55,435 nt of DNA from Ignavibacteriaceae bacterium. GTDB taxonomy: Bacteria; Bacteroidota; Ignavibacteria; Ignavibacteriales; Ignavibacteriaceae. A program made the position numbers and the translations under genes. Of the stretch, positions 16,126-25,511 are shown in pieces; the first letter of the stretch is position 1, and each line of letters begins with the position of its first letter. Location: NCBI GenBank assembly GCA_013042995.1, contig JABDPB010000016.1, positions 1 to 55,435 on the forward strand, read 5' to 3'. Under the pieces are notes generated by a model. The model did no database searches, was not told where the DNA came from, and saw only the letters and a list, made by a program, of their open reading frames with translations.

Positions 16126-17671
16126 AATGCCTGATACTTACCCAAATTTCAGACAAGCTTCTTTTTAGTTTTTTACACATAAAAATTGTAAGGTTATTCT
16201 CATATGGCATAGCGTATCTAGTTTTGTGAACAAAAACTGAATCTACTTTAATAAAAGAATCGAGATGGTCCTCAAGTCTACCCCCAATAATGATTATATT
16301 TTTTACTTCTTTAGTCGTATCAACCCAAAACCAAAAATTGTTATGAGATGAAATAGCATTTGGCAAATCGTATTTTGTACTAAAATACTCCATTGCACCG
16401 GCTTGTCCATAGTTTCTTCCATAAACAAATGTAAAAGGTTTTTCATTTTCCGGAATTTGTTGATAAACAAATGAAACGTTTTTAGCCATATCTTCCCATC
16501 CATGCATATCTGCATAAAACTGTGGAAGCTCGGCTAACTCTTTGCTTTCTGCGGTAGTTGGACCAAATCCCAGAGTAGAGGCATAGTTGATATATTCTTT
16601 TACAGGAAGAATTGGCAACGCAAGTGGGGTGAGCACTATTCCCAAAATAATGAGAGGAATGATAACTAAATGTTTTAGCCATTGCCAATATTTTATCTGA
16701 TTTATTTTTTCCAGAGCTATTCCTCCTGCGGCAAATAAAACGGTAAATGCTGGTGCGAGATATTCAGATTTGCTTTTTCCGCTGATAAAAAGAATTAAGA
16801 AAGTTGCGATAAATATTATGCCTAAGATTCTGAACTGTTTTCCATCTTTGCTTATAAATAAAAAGAAAAGTCCTGATAACCAGATCAAAGCTGCAGCTGG
16901 ATTCATTATTGGCAAAATTCCACTTACAAAATCCCATCTTGTAATTCCTGCATATTTATACATTTGTGCATTTTGAATAAATTCAACGTGTGCCCAATTA
17001 TGTGCTGCATTCCAGATTATAAAAGGAAGGAATAGACTAAAAGCGATTCCTGCAACCATCCAAGGTTTACTGGTTGCAAGAAGTCTTCTTTTATCTGTTA
17101 ATAGTAATGCTGCAAAAAATCCAAAGCCAAACCAGAGAAAACTTACTTTATTCAACAGTCCAATACCCAATATCACTCCAAACCAAATCCATAAGCTCTT
17201 TTTATCTTGCTGTATAATTCGAAGAATAAAATAAAAAGCTAATGCCCAAAGAAAGATGTCGAATGAATTCATTGAGTAAAAAGTGTTCATCCCAAAATAA
17301 ATTGGTGCAAGAATTACAGCAAGAGAAGCTATAAGAATAGCCAGCTTTCCACCGCCCATTTGTTTTACCATCAAACCGGTTACGAAAACTGTAGCAGCTC
17401 CCAAAATCGCAGGTAGTAATCTAATTGCAACAACAGAATCTCCGATTATAAAACGAATCAATCCAAGAATCCAAATTGAAAATGGCGGTTGATCAACATA
17501 CCCGAAATCAGGTCTGGTTGCACAGGAGAGATAATAAAGTTCATCGCGGAAAATACCATAACCGGCAAATGCATTTGTGTAGAGATGAATCAGCAGTTTT
17601 ATTATGGAAAAAATTAAAATTAAGACAAGAGTGCTGCGTTCTATTGTGAATCTGTTTTTGTTATCCATCAA
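16118..17671 (-). CDS. GT39/ArnT-like membrane glycosyltransferase
   Basis: The 517-residue protein is polytopic (about 11 hydrophobic segments). Its first extracytoplasmic loop carries acidic residues in FRDELYYLSCATRPDFGYVDQPP, the catalytic-loop pattern of PMT/ArnT-type GT-C enzymes that use polyprenyl-phosphate sugars. A soluble C-terminal domain (about 375-505) follows the last helix. The likely job is transfer of a sugar to lipid A, a glycan or a protein in the periplasm. Its stop overlaps the start of the GT9 gene, which suggests joint work on envelope glycans. Confidence 0.88.
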   Translation of the reverse strand: MMDNKNRFTIERSTLVLILIFSIIKLLIHLYTNAFAGYGIFRDELYYLSCATRPDFGYVDQPPFSIWILGLIRFIIGDSVVAIRLLPAILGAATVFVTGLMVKQMGGGKLAILIASLAVILAPIYFGMNTFYSMNSFDIFLWALAFYFILRIIQQDKKSLWIWFGVILGIGLLNKVSFLWFGFGFFAALLLTDKRRLLATSKPWMVAGIAFSLFLPFIIWNAAHNWAHVEFIQNAQMYKYAGITRWDFVSGILPIMNPAAALIWLSGLFFLFISKDGKQFRILGIIFIATFLILFISGKSKSEYLAPAFTVLFAAGGIALEKINQIKYWQWLKHLVIIPLIILGIVLTPLALPILPVKEYINYASTLGFGPTTAESKELAELPQFYADMHGWEDMAKNVSFVYQQIPENEKPFTFVYGRNYGQAGAMEYFSTKYDLPNAISSHNNFWFWVDTTKEVKNIIIIGGRLEDHLDSFIKVDSVFVHKTRYAMPYENNLTIFMCKKLKRSLSEIWVSIRHYE

Positions 17672-17687
17672 TCAGCCTTGCTCTTCA

Positions 17688-18719
17688 CTAAGATTTATGA
17701 TGATTTTCAATCTTGTCGTATGTTCCGCCAAAAACTATATCGCGAATATTATCACTGTCTAAAAATGTATGCGGAAATCCTAAATCTATTTTGCTTGCTT
17801 CGTTCAATTTAATTATTTGCTCTTCATTTAAAGTTAATTTTAAACAACCGAGATTATCTTTTAACTGCATTTCGGTTTTTGCGCCGATAATTGGAATGAT
17901 AACTCCCGGCTGTTGTCTTACCCAATTTATTGCAACTTGCGAGGGTGTACACCCGATTTCATCAGCAACTTTAATCACGACTTCAGCAATTTTTAAATTA
18001 TTTTCATTTATTGATTTATAAACCTGTGCCCTGCCTTCTTCATCTTTATTCCTGTTATATTTTCCAGAAAGAATTCCTCCACCGATTACAGCCCAGGGAG
18101 TTACAGCTATATCAAACTTGCGTGCCATTGGCATGAGCTCTCTTTCCACCGAACGATCAATTAAGCTGTATTTTATTTGAAGACCAACAAACTGTGTCCA
18201 ACCTCTCAGCTCTGCAATTGTATTCATTCGCGAAACTATCCATGAAGGTGTGTCAGAAATTCCGATGTATAATATTTTGCCAGCACGAATCATATCATCC
18301 AGTGCTCGCAAGACTTCTTCTTCGGGAGTAGTAAAATCCCAGGCATGAACCCAATATAGATCAATGTAATCAGTTTTTAATCTTTTTAAACTTGCATCAA
18401 GTGCCTGCATCATATTTTTACGATGATTGCCACTAAAATTCGGATCATCTCTACGAGTAAATAGAGTATACTTTGTAGCAACTACAAAATGTTCTCTATC
18501 AGTAGAAATGAAATCGCCCACAAATTTTTCCGAAGTACCTTCCGTGTAACGGTTTGCAGTATCAATAAAGTTTCCACCTTCTTTAGCAAAAAAATCAAAT
18601 ACCTTTTTGCTTTCATTTTTATCTGCACCCCAGCCCCATTCTTCACCGAAAGTCATTGTTCCAAGTGCAAGTTCTGAAACACGCAAGCCGCTTTTACCTA
18701 GAAGTTTGTAATTCATCAT
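17688..18719 (-). CDS. Aldo/keto reductase
   Basis: The start is placed at ATG 18719 (MMNYKLLGKSG), which has GAGGAG 5 nt upstream; an in-frame ATG 11 codons earlier has no such site. The 343-residue protein is a standard (beta/alpha)8 AKR. It has the catalytic Asp and Tyr in FIDTANRYTEGTSE, Lys in VVATKY, His in YIDLYWVHAWD, and the NADPH-binding GVIIPIIGAKTEMQL near the end. It should reduce aldehydes or ketones with NADPH. The gene is divergent from the isoaspartate methyltransferase gene and 16 nt before the GT39 gene on the same strand. Confidence 0.92.
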   Translation of the reverse strand: MMNYKLLGKSGLRVSELALGTMTFGEEWGWGADKNESKKVFDFFAKEGGNFIDTANRYTEGTSEKFVGDFISTDREHFVVATKYTLFTRRDDPNFSGNHRKNMMQALDASLKRLKTDYIDLYWVHAWDFTTPEEEVLRALDDMIRAGKILYIGISDTPSWIVSRMNTIAELRGWTQFVGLQIKYSLIDRSVERELMPMARKFDIAVTPWAVIGGGILSGKYNRNKDEEGRAQVYKSINENNLKIAEVVIKVADEIGCTPSQVAINWVRQQPGVIIPIIGAKTEMQLKDNLGCLKLTLNEEQIIKLNEASKIDLGFPHTFLDSDNIRDIVFGGTYDKIENHHKS

Positions 18720-18873
18720 AAACTCCTCTTCATTTTTTAAAATAGCTTTCATTAAAATAATTAAACTTTAATACGATTGTAAATTCTTGCGTTTAAAGAG
18801 GATATTTGTGGAACTTGGAATACATTTTAATTAAGTTTAAATGGATTATTAAACAATTGGATTTTAAATAAAA

Positions 18874-19578
18874 GTGCCAAATAGGAAAATGACACTAATC
18901 ATTATCAGCATATTGTTTTCGATAATAAACTGTGTACCGCAGGATGACAAATACGAGAGCCTTCGTAAAAATATGGTTGAGCAGCAAATTGAAAACAGGG
19001 GAATAACTAATCAACCAACACTCGATGCAATGAAGAAAGTGCCACGGCACAAATTTGTTCCACCTAACTCAATTGAACGAGCTTACAACGACAGACCTCT
19101 ACCAATAGGATACGGGCAAACGATATCCCAACCATACATTGTTGCTTATATGACAGCAGCTATAAATCTTAAATCCGGACAAAAGGTATTAGAAATTGGC
19201 ACAGGCTCAGGATATCAGGCAGCAGTGCTTTCTGAAATTGTAGATGAAGTTTATACAATTGAAATAATAACCGAGCTTTATAATTCTTCAAATAAAAGAC
19301 TGGATAAACTTAAATGCGAAAATGTTTTTTGCAGAAATTCCGATGGTTATTTCGGCTGGGAAGAATTTGCACCGTTTGATGCAATTGTTGTTACTGCTGC
19401 AGCCGAATATATTCCCCCATCATTAATTAAGCAGTTAAAAGATGGCGGAAAAATGATAATTCCCGTCGGTTCACCGTACTTAACACAAATGCTTGTGCTG
19501 GTTGAAAAGAAAGGCGAAGAAATTTTTACAACAAGCTTGCTGCCCGTACGCTTTGTTCCTTTTACGAGGGGGAATTGA
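18874..19578 (+). CDS. pcm: Secreted protein-L-isoaspartate O-methyltransferase
   Basis: The 234-residue protein has the PIMT layout: MVEQQIENRGITNQPTLDAM at the start of the domain, QTISQPYIVAYM before the cofactor site, and the SAM motif VLEIGTGSGYQAAVL. It repairs isoaspartyl residues by methylation. Unusually, the domain is preceded by a hydrophobic segment (MTLIIISILFSIINC) that acts as a signal peptide or, less clearly, a lipobox with Asn at -1. It may therefore act in the periplasm; secreted PIMTs are known in some Gram-negatives, but the SAM source there is unclear. GTG 18874 and ATG 18889 are both possible starts. The stop overlaps the start of the spermidine-synthase-like gene. Confidence 0.92.
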   Translation: MPNRKMTLIIISILFSIINCVPQDDKYESLRKNMVEQQIENRGITNQPTLDAMKKVPRHKFVPPNSIERAYNDRPLPIGYGQTISQPYIVAYMTAAINLKSGQKVLEIGTGSGYQAAVLSEIVDEVYTIEIITELYNSSNKRLDKLKCENVFCRNSDGYFGWEEFAPFDAIVVTAAAEYIPPSLIKQLKDGGKMIIPVGSPYLTQMLVLVEKKGEEIFTTSLLPVRFVPFTRGN

Positions 19579-21986
19579 AAAAAAGTGAAATACATCCCGT
19601 TAAGCTTTCATTTTCCGTTGCTCTGCTTTCTGTTTCATTGATTGCATACCAGATTGTATTAATACAAATTCTTTCAATTGTTCAGTGGTATCATTTTGCT
19701 TACATGATTATATCTGTTGCCATGCTTGGCTTCGGCGCAGCGGGAACTGCTCTGTCACTATTTAAAAAGAAGCTTTTGGAAAATAGTGAAATTGTTCTTC
19801 CGGTTTTAATTGTTGTTTCATCTCTTTTAATGGCAGTTTCAGTTAGTCTTTCACAAACAGAAGTTTTTTATTTTGATTCGTATAAACTTTTTGCGGATTT
19901 AAATCATCTCTGGAAACTTGCTGCAACTTATTTATTTTTTTTGCTTCCATTCTTTGTCGGTGCCCTGGCAATCGGTCTGGTTTTTGTAAAAAACGTCGAA
20001 AGCGTTGGGGTATTCTATTTTGCAAATATGGTTGGTTCGGGTATTGGGGGAATTGCTGTAGTATTTATGATGTGGTTTTTCCTCCCGGAAAAACTTCCGG
20101 CAGTTTTAGCTACAATAACATTCTTTTCAGGAATACTTGTTGTTCCAAAACAGATTCGTTCAAGCTTTACAATAATTATTACACTTGCAGTTGCTGCGCT
20201 AACTTTTATTTATATAAACTCTCCAAAACTGAATTTCTCAGAATATAAAAGCTTATCGAAGGCACTTAATTTACCTGAAACAGAAGTTATCAAAAGCGAA
20301 AGCAGTCCGTATGGTTTGCTGCAAATTTTATCATCAGGCCACATACGTTTTGCCCCCGGTTTAAGCATAACTTATCCAAATCAAATTCTTGCAAGTAACG
20401 CAGCATTTAATAATGGCAATTGGCTTGGCACATTATCTTCTACTACAATGGATTCTTTATCATATTTTAAATATTCAACTGAGTATCTTCCGTACGTTAT
20501 TAGCCAAAGAAAAAATGTTTTAGTGCTGGATGCAGGAACAGGACGACATGTCAAACAAGCTCTACTTCAATCTGCTGAATCAATTACTGCCGTTGAACCT
20601 AACAAAGCACTAATCGAATTATTAACTAAAGAATACTCTAATAAAGTTGATTCGATTTACAACAAATCCACAGTAAAAATTAAAAACGTTTATCCTCGAA
20701 CTTATCTTTTATCAAGCCACTCAAAATATGATCTAATAATTCTTCCAATAATAGATGCATTCGGTGGAACTAGCGGAATGTATGCTTTGCAAGAGCAATA
20801 TCTACTAACAGAAAATGCTTTTAATGAGATGTTTTCCAAACTGAATGGCAATGGTGTTATTTGTTTTAGCACATGGATTGACTATCCATATAAAAACTCT
20901 TTAAAGATTCTATCAACAGTTGTAGAAATGCTAAATAAAAGAGAATTAGAAAATGCTGAACAACATATTGCATCAATTAAAAACTGGAACACAATTACGT
21001 TCATGGTAAAGCAAAAAACCTTTACAGAAAATGAAATTGAAAGCATCAGAATATTCTGCAAAGAAATGAAATTCGATCCTTTGATTCTTCCAAATTTAAA
21101 GACAAACGAAGCCGATTATTACAACAAGTTGCAGGACAAATCAATTTATTCGATGATTAATCAAATACTTCATTCACAGGAAGAACGGGAAAAACTATAT
21201 TCAGATTATCAATTCAATATTAAACCTGCAACCGATGATAAACCGTACTTCTCACAATTTTTACAATGGAAAAGCATTCGACAGCTTGCTGAAATTTTTG
21301 GTAATAAAACAGTTGCATTTTTTGAAGTCGGATTTATTCTACTATATATAACTTTTTTTCAAATTATAATTATTGCTGTTGTACTTCTTATAGTTCCTCT
21401 TTTCAAAATTGGCTTTAAAGGCAATAAAAAATTGCGCACACTACTTTACTTCAGCGGTTTAGGTCTGGGTTACATGTTCATTGAAATTATTTTAATTCAA
21501 AGGTTTACGCTTTACTTCGGTAATATGATCTATGCGGCGGCGGCTGTTGTAAGTCTTATGTTAATTTCATCGGGATTCGGAAGTTTGATCTCGCAAAAAA
21601 TTAAAGCAAAACCAAACAGAATAATTGTGATTGTATTTTTGATTATTATCCCATTGATATTTTATGCGATATTTCTTTCCCAATTTCTTAAACTAACAAT
21701 CATATTTAGTTTACCTGTAAAAATAATATTTACAACATTGTTAGTAGCACCTCCTGCGTTTTTAATGGGCATGCCTTTTCCAATTGGTTTACGAAGGCTC
21801 ACTGCAGAAAGTCACTCATCCGAAGGCGGGCAGATTCCCTGGGCTTGGGGAATAAATGGATTGTTTTCTGTTTTAGGTGCTGTTATAGCTATAATTATAG
21901 CTGTCGACTTGGGTTTTGTTTGGGTAATGATATTTGCAATAGGAAGTTATTTGATTGTATTAATTTCTAACCTCACATATAAGTGA
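19575..21986 (+). CDS. Membrane-embedded spermidine-synthase-like protein
   Basis: The 803-residue protein has three parts. The first is an N-terminal membrane block of about six helices (about 12-215). The second is a central methyltransferase-like Rossmann domain (about 240-560) with VLVLDAGTGRHVKQAL and ITAVEPNKALIELL, the SAM/dcSAM pocket of polyamine synthases. The third is a C-terminal membrane block (about 583-800). Such fused membrane spermidine synthase relatives are widespread but poorly understood; several probably do not make polyamines. The start is TTG 19575, with AGGGGG just upstream and 4-nt overlap with the isoaspartate methyltransferase. Coupling to a SAM-dependent exported enzyme is notable. 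Confidence 0.88.
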   Translation: MKKSEIHPVKLSFSVALLSVSLIAYQIVLIQILSIVQWYHFAYMIISVAMLGFGAAGTALSLFKKKLLENSEIVLPVLIVVSSLLMAVSVSLSQTEVFYFDSYKLFADLNHLWKLAATYLFFLLPFFVGALAIGLVFVKNVESVGVFYFANMVGSGIGGIAVVFMMWFFLPEKLPAVLATITFFSGILVVPKQIRSSFTIIITLAVAALTFIYINSPKLNFSEYKSLSKALNLPETEVIKSESSPYGLLQILSSGHIRFAPGLSITYPNQILASNAAFNNGNWLGTLSSTTMDSLSYFKYSTEYLPYVISQRKNVLVLDAGTGRHVKQALLQSAESITAVEPNKALIELLTKEYSNKVDSIYNKSTVKIKNVYPRTYLLSSHSKYDLIILPIIDAFGGTSGMYALQEQYLLTENAFNEMFSKLNGNGVICFSTWIDYPYKNSLKILSTVVEMLNKRELENAEQHIASIKNWNTITFMVKQKTFTENEIESIRIFCKEMKFDPLILPNLKTNEADYYNKLQDKSIYSMINQILHSQEEREKLYSDYQFNIKPATDDKPYFSQFLQWKSIRQLAEIFGNKTVAFFEVGFILLYITFFQIIIIAVVLLIVPLFKIGFKGNKKLRTLLYFSGLGLGYMFIEIILIQRFTLYFGNMIYAAAAVVSLMLISSGFGSLISQKIKAKPNRIIVIVFLIIIPLIFYAIFLSQFLKLTIIFSLPVKIIFTTLLVAPPAFLMGMPFPIGLRRLTAESHSSEGGQIPWAWGINGLFSVLGAVIAIIIAVDLGFVWVMIFAIGSYLIVLISNLTYK

Positions 21987-22073
21987 GCTTTTCAGAATCA
22001 GTCTTCTTGATGATACAGAATTTGTTCATTAGATTTTTAGTATTAATTAAAATAAATACGAATACAGTTTTTA

Positions 22074-23042
22074 ATGAAAAAGGATAGTGCAAAAAGTAGG
22101 CATATCGAAAAATTAACACGTTTGGATGTTGATGGTAAGTTAAGAAAAAAAATACTGCGGTTTTGTAGATTGAAAGCGGGTGATATCTGGATAGATCCCA
22201 ATGGCAAACATAAAGTAGGTGTGCTCGATGCAACGAATAGTGATGACACAAAAAAAATATTTAAGAACCACAAAGCACAGCTTGTTATAAATGATCCACC
22301 GTACAATGTTGTTGTCGGAAACAACAACACACAAAATCTTTCAAAGGTAGATGTAGGCAAATATATCGAGTTTTCAAAAAAGTGGGTATCAAACGTCCTA
22401 TCGATACTTGATGAAAATGCGGCACTATATATTTGGATTGGGGCAGATCAGAATGATGGTTTCCAACCGCTGCCTGAATTTATGATTATGATGAGAGGAT
22501 TTGAGGTGCTGAAAACACGCAGCTTCATAACAATGCGAAATCAGCGAGGCTACGGAACGCAAAAAAACTGGATGTCAGTCAGACAGGAACTTCTGTACTA
22601 TACAAAAGGCAGTCCCCCTTTCAAAGTGGTTTACACAGAAATTCCAAAAATTCTTGGCGGTTACTACAAAGAAGTGAATGGTGAATTGACAGATAATTTT
22701 AAAAGAAGCAAATCTGAATTCATCAGACCGGGAAACGTATGGGTGGATGTGCAACAGGTTTTTTACAGGATGGAAGAGAACGTAGCCGGTACTTATGCAC
22801 AAAAACCTTTAAAGGCCGTTCAAAGAATAATTGAGGCAAGTAGTAAAGAAAATGATTTGGTTGCAGATTTTTTCTGTCACAGCGGGGTTACATTGTTGGC
22901 TTCGGAGCAGCTTGAAAGGAAATGTTATACAATGGAAATTGATCCAGTGTTTGCTGAACTTGCTATCAGAAGACTAGAGCATTACCGCAAAACAGGAAAA
23001 ACCGGTTGGCAGTGGAATAATCCTTTTCCTGAATTAAATTGA
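22074..23042 (+). CDS. Site-specific DNA methyltransferase, beta-class (N6-A or N4-C)
   Basis: The 322-residue protein has the catalytic motif IV DPPY at 74-77 (VINDPPYNVVVG) and, near its C-terminus, the SAM-binding motif I region VADFFCHSGVTLLASEQLER with the acidic YTMEID that follows. The order IV before I is the beta arrangement of DNA amino-methyltransferases. The FxGxG motif is present only in the degenerate form FCHSG. No restriction endonuclease, specificity subunit or mobile-element gene is nearby, so it is an orphan methyltransferase that may have an epigenetic or mismatch-repair role. The recognition sequence cannot be deduced. The N-terminal 70 residues, which are basic, may form an extra DNA-contacting part. 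Confidence 0.9.
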   Translation: MKKDSAKSRHIEKLTRLDVDGKLRKKILRFCRLKAGDIWIDPNGKHKVGVLDATNSDDTKKIFKNHKAQLVINDPPYNVVVGNNNTQNLSKVDVGKYIEFSKKWVSNVLSILDENAALYIWIGADQNDGFQPLPEFMIMMRGFEVLKTRSFITMRNQRGYGTQKNWMSVRQELLYYTKGSPPFKVVYTEIPKILGGYYKEVNGELTDNFKRSKSEFIRPGNVWVDVQQVFYRMEENVAGTYAQKPLKAVQRIIEASSKENDLVADFFCHSGVTLLASEQLERKCYTMEIDPVFAELAIRRLEHYRKTGKTGWQWNNPFPELN

Positions 23043-23092
23043 ATGAAAAATATCTGGTGACAAACGACGAATTTATAAATTGAGTTACTCCA

Positions 23093-24001
23093 ATGTTACC
23101 TCTCTATCTGGAAAAATTAACTTTAACCGAACTTCAGCAAAAAGCAGAAGCTCTTCATCAATTCCTAATTGAATGTAAAATCTGTCCTAATGAATGTATG
23201 GCAAGAAGAGAGGAGGGTGAAAAGGGCGAATGCCATTCAACAGATGAAGTAATAATTTCAAGCATTGGTCCGCATTTTGGAGAAGAGCCACCGTTAGTTG
23301 GTTCGCATGGTTCGGGAATAATCTTTTTTACAAATTGTAATCTCTCCTGCGAGTTCTGCCAGAACTATGACATAAGTCATTTAGGTATGGGAGAAAAAGC
23401 CTCAACAACTGAATTGGCAAAAGTAATGCTTCATCTTCAGCAGAGGGGATGTCACAATATTAATTTAGTAACTCCAACGCATTTCACCCCACAGATTGTT
23501 GATGCACTTATTCTTGCAATAGAAAAGGGATTAGAGCTTCCGATTATTTACAACTGCGGTGGGTATGAATCTTTAGAAACTTTGAAGCTTCTAGATGACA
23601 TAGTTGATATTTACATGCCTGATATTAAATATTCAATTAATGAAAATGCTCTTAAATACTCCGGTGTGCAGAACTATTGGGAAAAAGTTAAACTTGCAAT
23701 TAAAGAGATGCACAGGCAGGCTGGTGACTTAATAATAAGCAAAAGAGGGATTGCACAAAGAGGCTTGCTTGTCCGCCATCTTGTTCTGCCAAATGATGTC
23801 GCGGGATCAAAAACAGTGGTTGATTTTATTGCAGATGATATTTCAATCAACACATACTTAAACATAATGGATCAATATCGCCCTGCGTACAATGCAAACA
23901 AATATGAAAAACTTAATCGAAGAATAACTCCGTCCGAATACAAGGAAGTTGTTGATTATGCATTCAGTAAGGGATTGAAAAGAGGTTTTGAAGATATCTG
24001 A
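23093..24001 (+). CDS. PflX-like radical SAM protein (COG1313 type)
   Basis: The 302-residue protein has an N-terminal Cys-rich segment (C28, C31, C35 and C47; ECKICPNECMARR) and then the radical SAM cluster motif CNLSCEFC (C82, C86 and C89). The order and spacing match the PflX/COG1313 group related to pyruvate formate-lyase activating enzymes, whose substrates are not established. The N-terminal cysteines may bind a second cluster or Zn. No glycyl-radical enzyme gene is in the window, so activation of such an enzyme is not supported by context. The DUF1684 lipoprotein gene starts 73 nt downstream. Confidence 0.87.
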   Translation: MLPLYLEKLTLTELQQKAEALHQFLIECKICPNECMARREEGEKGECHSTDEVIISSIGPHFGEEPPLVGSHGSGIIFFTNCNLSCEFCQNYDISHLGMGEKASTTELAKVMLHLQQRGCHNINLVTPTHFTPQIVDALILAIEKGLELPIIYNCGGYESLETLKLLDDIVDIYMPDIKYSINENALKYSGVQNYWEKVKLAIKEMHRQAGDLIISKRGIAQRGLLVRHLVLPNDVAGSKTVVDFIADDISINTYLNIMDQYRPAYNANKYEKLNRRITPSEYKEVVDYAFSKGLKRGFEDI

Positions 24002-24074
24002 CAAATTTCTTCAATTGAACTTTCCTCAATTAAAGAGTAGCTTTATTTACTTAATTGATAATTGGATACATTAT

Positions 24075-24983
24075 ATGAAAACATTTCTTTCTTTCTTTGC
24101 GGTAATTTTTATTGTAATCGTTTTTAGTTCCTGTAAAACTGAAACTCAGGAAGAAAAAGGCTCACCTGAATACATAGCAGAAGTTGAGGAGTGGCATCAA
24201 AAAAGAATTGAAAGACTTAAAGATGAAAACGGATGGGTAACACTCATTGGGCTTTACTGGCTGGAACGAGGAAAAAACTCTTTTGGATCAAATAAAGAAA
24301 ACGATATAGTTTTTCCTGAAAATGCACCGGACAAAATAGGCTCAATAAACTTACAAGACACATCAATTACTCTTAATGTAAATGATAATATACAAGTAAC
24401 AGATAACGGTGAGCTTGTAAAGGAAATAGTTTTACAGCACGATCTTACAGGTGATCCGACAGTTTTGGATTTAGGTTCTCTTCGCTGGTATGTAATTAAA
24501 CGCGGAGAAAAAATTGGAATAAGACTGCGTGATACAGAAGCAAAACTTCGAAAAGAGTTAGAGGGAATAGAGAGATTTCCTATAAACGATGATTGGCGAC
24601 TCCAAGCAAAATTTGAATCTTATGATCCACCTAAAACAATTTCGCTGCCAACACAGCTTGGAACCGTTGTAGAAGAAAAATCTCCCGGTGCTGCTGTGTT
24701 CACGGTTGAGGGCAAAGAGTACCGGTTTGATGCTATTGATACAGGAAAACGATACTGGTTTATTTTCGCAGATGAGACAAACGGAAAGGAAACTTACGGT
24801 GCTGGACGGTATTTATATATGGATAAACCTGATTCACTTGGAAATATGATTATCGATTTTAACTATGCTTACAATCCTCCTTGTGTTTTCACAAAATATG
24901 CTACTTGCTCTTTTGCACCAAAACAAAATCATCTTCGTTTAAGAATTACTGCGGGTGAAAAAATGTGGCAAGGACATCTTTGA
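24075..24983 (+). CDS. DUF1684 lipoprotein
   Basis: ATG 24075 is chosen because it begins a lipoprotein signal (MKTFLSFFAVIFIVIVFSSC); the in-frame start at 23988 would lie inside the previous gene and bury the signal. The mature protein matches the DUF1684 pattern. It has an opening helix (EYIAEVEEWHQKRIERLKD), ENGWVTLIGLYWLERGKNSFGS, a central beta region (YFIKR-like RWYVIKRGEKIGIRLRD), and a C-terminal YAYNPPCVFTKYATCSFAP with conserved NPPC..Y..C. The function of the family is not known to me. Envelope anchoring follows from the lipobox. Confidence 0.88.
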   Translation: MKTFLSFFAVIFIVIVFSSCKTETQEEKGSPEYIAEVEEWHQKRIERLKDENGWVTLIGLYWLERGKNSFGSNKENDIVFPENAPDKIGSINLQDTSITLNVNDNIQVTDNGELVKEIVLQHDLTGDPTVLDLGSLRWYVIKRGEKIGIRLRDTEAKLRKELEGIERFPINDDWRLQAKFESYDPPKTISLPTQLGTVVEEKSPGAAVFTVEGKEYRFDAIDTGKRYWFIFADETNGKETYGAGRYLYMDKPDSLGNMIIDFNYAYNPPCVFTKYATCSFAPKQNHLRLRITAGEKMWQGHL

Positions 24984-25040
24984 TCAAATAATTAGCTCAA
25001 TAGAAAATATACTATCAAATCAATTAATGCTGTAAAAATT

Positions 25041-25463
25041 TTATCTCCATTCTGCTAAAATTATCCCGCTGATTAAAAATGCAACTAAAACATATCCGGA
25101 ATCAATAAGCCACAGCGCTACTGGTCTTTGTGCAAATAAACTATGAATAAGACTAATTGCAGCTACAAACCCAAACCAGCAAATGAAACCTACAAACATT
25201 CCAAAAAGAAACTGCGGTGATGAATTCAGATCAACTCCGTAATCAATAAAAACAGCTAGGACATAGCTTGCAATTAACCAAGCAATAAAGGAAATAAGGT
25301 ATTCGTTAGTACCAGCACCGCCTTTTATATCTTCTTTGGTTTTGCCCGTTGCTTTTATCCACTGCTTTGCAAATAGTAACGGTGAGTACCACAGAGCGCC
25401 TATAAAAAACGATGCAACTGCAGTGACCAAAATTGCAATAAAGTTTACGTGAATTTCATACAT
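25041..25463 (-). CDS. DUF1761 membrane protein
   Basis: The 140-residue protein has four hydrophobic segments (about 5-28, 55-75, 84-105 and 113-137) and the DUF1761 signature ALWYSPLLFAKQWIKATGKT between the first two. The family is widespread in Bacteroidota and Proteobacteria and uncharacterised. SD AGGAGG lies upstream of the ATG. It is probably expressed alone or with the esterase gene that ends 49 nt upstream on the same strand. Confidence 0.88.
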   Translation of the reverse strand: MYEIHVNFIAILVTAVASFFIGALWYSPLLFAKQWIKATGKTKEDIKGGAGTNEYLISFIAWLIASYVLAVFIDYGVDLNSSPQFLFGMFVGFICWFGFVAAISLIHSLFAQRPVALWLIDSGYVLVAFLISGIILAEWR

Positions 25464-25511
25464 TTTTACCTCCTATCTAAAAATGTATTTTTAAGCTATT
25501 AATTTTAATAA

